Origin: Cyclobacterium qasimii M12-11B
GTDB lineage: Bacteria > Bacteroidota > Bacteroidia > Cytophagales > Cyclobacteriaceae
Reading direction: 5' to 3'
Assembly (NCBI RefSeq): GCF_000427295.1
Contig: NZ_ATNM01000141.1
Span: 1 to 64,000 of the forward strand
DNA length: 64,000 bases
This document shows positions 60,803-64,000 of the stretch, piece by piece. The notes beneath the pieces are model-generated. The model saw nothing but the letters and a program-made list of their open reading frames with translations. It was not told the DNA's origin and did no database searches. A program made the translations under genes and the position numbers. How positions within the stretch are numbered: position 1 is the stretch's first letter; the number at the start of each line of letters is the position of its first letter.

Positions 60803-61993
60803 ATGTTATTCCTTCGAAATTCCTTTGTTATCCTATTGATTGTTTGTGCTTGTTCCTCCAAGAATACAGAAGATGAGCAAGGGCCAGAGCGCAAAATGAA
60901 GTTTGTCTTAGTGGACAGTGTTGTAGTGGACGTTCTGGAGCCCCTGGTTATAGATGACCAGCAGTTGTCGGGTGAGGCCTTTTTAATGAGAGGGACAAAA
61001 AGTAGAAACCCTTATCTGGTGAGTAAGAATGGTAAAGTCATTAAAGCTTACGATTTACTAAATGAAAGTCCAAATGGAATTGGGTTCAATGGTGCTTTTG
61101 GTTACAATTTTTTAGGAGAAGAAAAGTGGGTGGGACTGTCACACGCTTTTTATAAGCAATACCATATTTATAACCTTGAAGGCGAAAAGAGTAAGGTGTT
61201 GGATACGATTGATTTAGGTGTTTTTAAACTGACGTTTAGTTTTTATCAATCCTTTTTTTGGGGATTTATAAAAGATGGAGAAGAAGTGCTTTTTGGGATT
61301 GAGGACAATTTATTTGATCCAAATTCTTTGTCCAAAGAGAACAGGGACCAACCTATGTATTATGATTCCGTAAAAACGATTTTTACCTATAGGGTAAAAG
61401 ATCAATTTCTTAAGCAGTTTAATGCCTACCCTGAATCATGGGGTCCAAGGAAAGAGAGGAAGTATGTAGGGAATTCAGCCCCATTTATTGCTTATCATAG
61501 AAGCAAGCATCTGATGGCCGTACTCCCTAAAGTGAGTAATCAATTGTTTATTTATGATTTTTCTGGAAATGAACCTGTTCTTTTACATGAGGTAACCCTT
61601 ACGCATAAGTATAGGCCTCAGATAATTCCTGAAATCGCTGAAGAAGCAGAGTATACTTCTTCTTACCCTCGGTTTACAGCGCTTAGCTTTGTTGGGGATA
61701 GGATTATTGCGGAGTTTAAAACCAGGATTCCTGAAGATATTTTGGAACGTTTAATGGTACAATCTTCAAGAGTTGATGATTTACCAGAGTACCAGGAAGC
61801 CAAAAAGAACTTTGTGAAGACCTTTTACCTGGTAATTGAGGATGGCAAACAAATAGGGGTAGTGGAAGAACTTCCTGTTCATGGTGTGCTGGATTTTGCC
61901 AACGAAAGGGGTGAAATTTTCATTAATGATAACCTTGGACCATTGGTTGAAAGGGAATATAATGTTTTTTATCGGTTAAAACTGGAGAAATAG
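60803..61993 (+). CDS. DUF4221-like lipoprotein
   Basis: 396-residue lipoprotein with Cys15/Cys17 in LLIVCACSSK, related in layout to the protein at 56277-57419: a VLVDSVVVDVLEPL opening, a similar SKNGKVIKAYDLLNESPNG block, and propeller-like repeats with ending NVFYRLKLEK. Function unknown. A TAAATTTA element lies close to the start (60791-60798) but has no well-placed TTTG box. Confidence 0.75.
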   Translation: MLFLRNSFVILLIVCACSSKNTEDEQGPERKMKFVLVDSVVVDVLEPLVIDDQQLSGEAFLMRGTKSRNPYLVSKNGKVIKAYDLLNESPNGIGFNGAFGYNFLGEEKWVGLSHAFYKQYHIYNLEGEKSKVLDTIDLGVFKLTFSFYQSFFWGFIKDGEEVLFGIEDNLFDPNSLSKENRDQPMYYDSVKTIFTYRVKDQFLKQFNAYPESWGPRKERKYVGNSAPFIAYHRSKHLMAVLPKVSNQLFIYDFSGNEPVLLHEVTLTHKYRPQIIPEIAEEAEYTSSYPRFTALSFVGDRIIAEFKTRIPEDILERLMVQSSRVDDLPEYQEAKKNFVKTFYLVIEDGKQIGVVEELPVHGVLDFANERGEIFINDNLGPLVEREYNVFYRLKLEK

Positions 61994-62219
61994 GTTTCTA
62001 TAATGCCCTCTTCAGTTAAAAAATATGTGTAAATAGATTTTTATGGTGTTAAAAATAACAAAAAAAATTAAATTTTGATTTTTAGCAATAACATGGTTTA
62101 AAATGTGCCTGTGGATTAATACTATGATTCTGTTTTGATCTGAAATGAAATTTAGGAATACATAATATTTCGCTAAATTGTTATGTATAAATTAATTATA
62201 GTATATTTTTATTGAATTA

Positions 62220-62251
62220 TTTGCAATTCATTTATTGCTCAATTACATTTG
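62220..62251 (+). promoter_or_regulatory. Full-consensus promoter
   Basis: TTTG at 62220-62223, 20-bp spacer, TACATTTG at 62244-62251. A 12-bp palindrome ACTTACGTAAGT (62258-62269) starts at the predicted transcription start and could be an operator or a 5' hairpin. Confidence 0.8.
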
Positions 62252-62257
62252 TGTCAT

Positions 62258-62539
62258 ACTTACGTAAGTCATAAAAATAGAAGGAGCCAAAAGGGTTCTT
62301 TGAAATATTGAAATTCCCGAACCATCAGTTCATATACACGCTAAAAGCGAAATACTGTCAGCCCAGGGTTGAAGCAGTATCCCGGAAACTGATTGAAGGA
62401 AGATGAAAATACATCACAGACCACCGATTGCTAGTTCTAGCTCAATTACCTGCCCAAAGTAATTAGCCTCAAAAAAGAAATGTTAGGAAGTTCCTGGCAG
62501 AGGTTTTTAAAGTTAACATACCTTTAAAAATTTACGATC
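62258..62539 (+). ncRNA. Long structured leader RNA of the secreted-protein gene
   Basis: About 280 nt of non-coding leader with several nested helices: GGTTC/GAACC (62294-62298, 62319-62323); ATCAGTT/AACTGAT (62324-62330, 62387-62393) enclosing CGCT/AGCG (62339-62342, 62346-62349) and ATACTG/CAGTAT (62352-62357, 62375-62380), a three-way junction; AATTAC/GTAATT (62444-62449, 62459-62464); and a 9-bp hairpin TTTTTAAAG/CTTTAAAAA (62504-62512, 62522-62530) ending 9 nt before the start codon. It matches no RNA family I know. A cis-regulatory role is inference. Confidence 0.5.
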
Positions 62540-63118
62540 ATGAGATTAATTATTGCTACAATTCTCGCATTTACATTAACATCAACAGTTTTCGCCACTG
62601 CGCCTGTTGAGAATCCTATCGTCACTTTAGAAAAAGTAGGTGATAACAAGTTTCAATTGAAATACTTAGAAATACCTGAGGGTAAGGTAACTGTTGCTAT
62701 CAAGGACAAAACGAATAGAATTATTTTTAGAGATGTAATTGATGCTGAGAAAGTATTTTACAAAAATTACAACTTGAACAAATTGGATATTGGAAGTTAT
62801 CAATTAGAAGTCTTCAATGGTAAAGACGGCAAGCTTTCTGATTTTGACATTGTTCTAGATTCTCAAGAAATGGAAAAAACATTTTTTGCCAGAATGATTG
62901 AATTGAATGACAAGACGCTTGCTCTTACAATGAGCAACTTGAACGGCGCAAAAAAATCAATCGAAATTTATGACAATGGAAATTTGATTTATGAAGAGGC
63001 GATAACAGGCTTGACTTTCGGGAAGAAATTCAAGTTTACAAACCTTGAGTCTTTGAAAAACATAGACGTGAAAATAGTAGAAGAAAATGGAGAGGGCAAA
63101 TTTATATTTGTCAACTAA
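62540..63118 (+). CDS. Small secreted protein of unknown function
   Basis: 192-residue exported protein with a signal peptide (1-20, ends TVFAT). The mature part consists of two beta-rich repeats of about 80 residues (TLEKVGDNKFQLKYLEI with NLNKLDIGSYQLEVFNGKDG; RMIELNDKTLALTMSNLNG and later), resembling the Ig-like or secretion-tail folds of Bacteroidota surface proteins. Not recognised as a named family. A full-consensus promoter, long structured leader and strong terminator suggest high and regulated expression. Confidence 0.7.
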   Translation: MRLIIATILAFTLTSTVFATAPVENPIVTLEKVGDNKFQLKYLEIPEGKVTVAIKDKTNRIIFRDVIDAEKVFYKNYNLNKLDIGSYQLEVFNGKDGKLSDFDIVLDSQEMEKTFFARMIELNDKTLALTMSNLNGAKKSIEIYDNGNLIYEEAITGLTFGKKFKFTNLESLKNIDVKIVEENGEGKFIFVN

Positions 63119-63151
63119 TAAAAAGTATTAATCGCTTACCACTAACTACCG

Positions 63152-63183
63152 AAAAGAGGCTGATAAATCAGCCTCTTTTTTTT
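63152..63183 (+). terminator. Rho-independent terminator after the secreted-protein gene
   Basis: AAAAGAGGCTGA (63152-63163) and TCAGCCTCTTTT (63168-63179) with a 4-nt loop, followed by T to 63183. Confidence 0.93.
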
Positions 63184-63298
63184 GTCAAATTTTATTGACT
63201 TTTAGGGAAATAAAATACTGTACCGGAAAGTGTGGGCCTATTATGAAAAGGTCATTTAGCTTTTGAAATTTTTTTGCTAAAAGGATTGTTGTTTGGAA

Positions 63299-63874
63299 AT
63301 GCATACAATACCTATTACCAATATGGTTTGCCCCAGGTGTGTAATGGCGGTGAAGGATGTGTTAAATGATATGGGGCTTTCTTATGCCGAAGTGAAACTC
63401 GGCTCAGCCCTTTTTCTACATGAACTACAGCCACTGCAGCTTCAACAATTTGAAAAAGAATTGGGCTTATTGGGTTTTTCCATTGCTAAAAGTAGAGAGA
63501 TGGTTTGGGTAGAAACGGTGAAGTTCACCTTAATACAGCTTTTCGAGAAAGAGCCCTCTGCGCTTAACGCTCCAATTTCTCCATTGTTGACAGAAAAAGT
63601 GGGGGTTGATTATAGTAGACTTAGCCAATTGTTTAGTAATTCCCAAGGGAAAACTATAGAGCAATATTTCATTGAGTTAAAGATAGAAAAGGCGAAAGAA
63701 TGGCTAAGTATTGAAGAAATCAATATTAGTCAGACGGCCTGGAAACTCGGCTATGGGAGTGTTCAATATTTTTCTTCCCAGTTCAAGAAAATCACAGGCC
63801 TCACACCGAGTGAATTTAAAAAATCTTCTGAAAAACCACGTAAATACCTGGATAGTATCGCTGGTAAAGGATAG
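63299..63874 (+). CDS. Fusion regulator: HMA-like metal-binding domain plus AraC HTH
   Basis: 191-residue protein from ATG 63299 (TTG 63293 is the alternative). Residues 1-65 look like a heavy-metal-associated domain, with NMVCPRCVMAV holding the CxxC pair (Cys11, Cys14) and a ferredoxin-like beta-alpha-beta layout. Residues about 95-180 form an AraC-type double HTH (IEQYFIELKIEKAKEWL, ISQTAWKLGYGSVQYFSSQF, KKITGLTPSEFKK). A copper- or other soft-metal-responsive regulator is likely by analogy; no metal gene lies beside it inside the window. Confidence 0.8.
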   Translation: MHTIPITNMVCPRCVMAVKDVLNDMGLSYAEVKLGSALFLHELQPLQLQQFEKELGLLGFSIAKSREMVWVETVKFTLIQLFEKEPSALNAPISPLLTEKVGVDYSRLSQLFSNSQGKTIEQYFIELKIEKAKEWLSIEEINISQTAWKLGYGSVQYFSSQFKKITGLTPSEFKKSSEKPRKYLDSIAGKG

Positions 63875-63887
63875 TGCTAAGGCCTTA

Positions 63888-64000
63888 TTAAAAAAGCCGG
63901 ATACCGAGGGATAAAATTAACTGATTTTGTCTTTGATCGGTAGGTAGACCGGCGTAGGATTCTGCAAGTTTCCCCAATGCACCTTCATATTTTAAATCCA
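63888..64000 (-). CDS. C-terminus of a probable outer-membrane barrel protein (partial)
   Basis: The last 36 codons of a gene running off the right edge. The stop TAA is at 63888-63890 on the minus strand. The visible end, LGKLAESYAGLP and then NQLILSLGIRLF, finishes with a beta-strand and terminal Phe, as outer-membrane barrel proteins do. The gene converges on the HMA-AraC gene with 13 bp between. Identity beyond that cannot be told from this fragment. Confidence 0.6.
   Translation of the reverse strand, partial: DLKYEGALGKLAESYAGLPTDQRQNQLILSLGIRLF

Noticed and set aside
1-64000. tRNA, rRNA, CRISPR, insertion sequence or prophage
   Set aside because: No tRNA-like T-arm and acceptor pairing, no regular spaced repeats, and no transposase or phage protein were seen in any frame; a dedicated scan could still find a weak case.

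Overview
This AT-rich window comes from a Bacteroidota chromosome, most likely order Cytophagales and probably family Cyclobacteriaceae. The evidence is the SusC/SusD pairs, the ECF sigma/FecR control genes, many DUF4221-type and propeller lipoproteins, DUF2911, DUF1684 and DUF349 proteins, and promoters of the Bacteroidota form (TTTG, about 20 bp, TAnnTTTG). The genus is inference. I see no rRNA, tRNA, CRISPR array, insertion sequence or prophage.

Positions 140-23421, all on the minus strand, form a polysaccharide utilisation locus. In transcription order it encodes an ECF sigma factor, a FecR anti-sigma factor, a SusC with an STN signalling domain, a SusD, a second SusC without STN, a second SusD, and a DUF1735 surface lipoprotein. 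After a 593-bp gap with two strong hairpins come four secreted proteins: a beta-helix protein with a carbohydrate-binding-like tail, a tandem PL9-like lyase, a smaller beta-helix protein, and a PcRGLX/YetA-like protein. With lyase-type enzymes and no glycoside hydrolase or sulfatase, the substrate is probably a uronic-acid-rich glycan (pectin-like or another polyuronide). The locus may continue past the left edge.

Positions 23829-38220 hold accessory and metabolic genes on both strands: a DUF4185-like protein, an EthD protein, a class-C beta-lactamase-fold hydrolase, a propeller lipoprotein, a TetR regulator with palindromic operators controlling an SDR and an alpha/beta hydrolase, a polysaccharide deacetylase, a DUF3995 membrane protein, an acyl-CoA synthetase, a DUF2911 protein, an M42 peptidase and a 2-hydroxyacid dehydrogenase. 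Positions 38227-39899 are a divergent metal-homeostasis pair (ZIP transporter and DtxR-type regulator).

Positions 39908-55894 are mostly housekeeping: ispD, a LiaF-like protein with a LytS/LytTR two-component system, DUF2795 and DUF349 proteins, ettA, a PLP aminotransferase, a zinc phospholipase C-like protein, rpsT, radC, DUF1684, pheT, a coiled-coil protein, zapA and rny. Positions 56277-64000 hold an orphan RND pump between two DUF4221 lipoproteins, a small secreted protein behind a long structured leader, an HMA-AraC fusion regulator, and the C-terminus of a probable outer-membrane barrel protein.

A striking feature is that seven genes (susC, fecR, DUF3995, ettA, the coiled-coil gene, rny, RND pump) are each split by one apparently missing base, mostly in A/T runs. 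Sequencing or assembly error is the likeliest cause, so these are annotated as whole genes with a frameshift.
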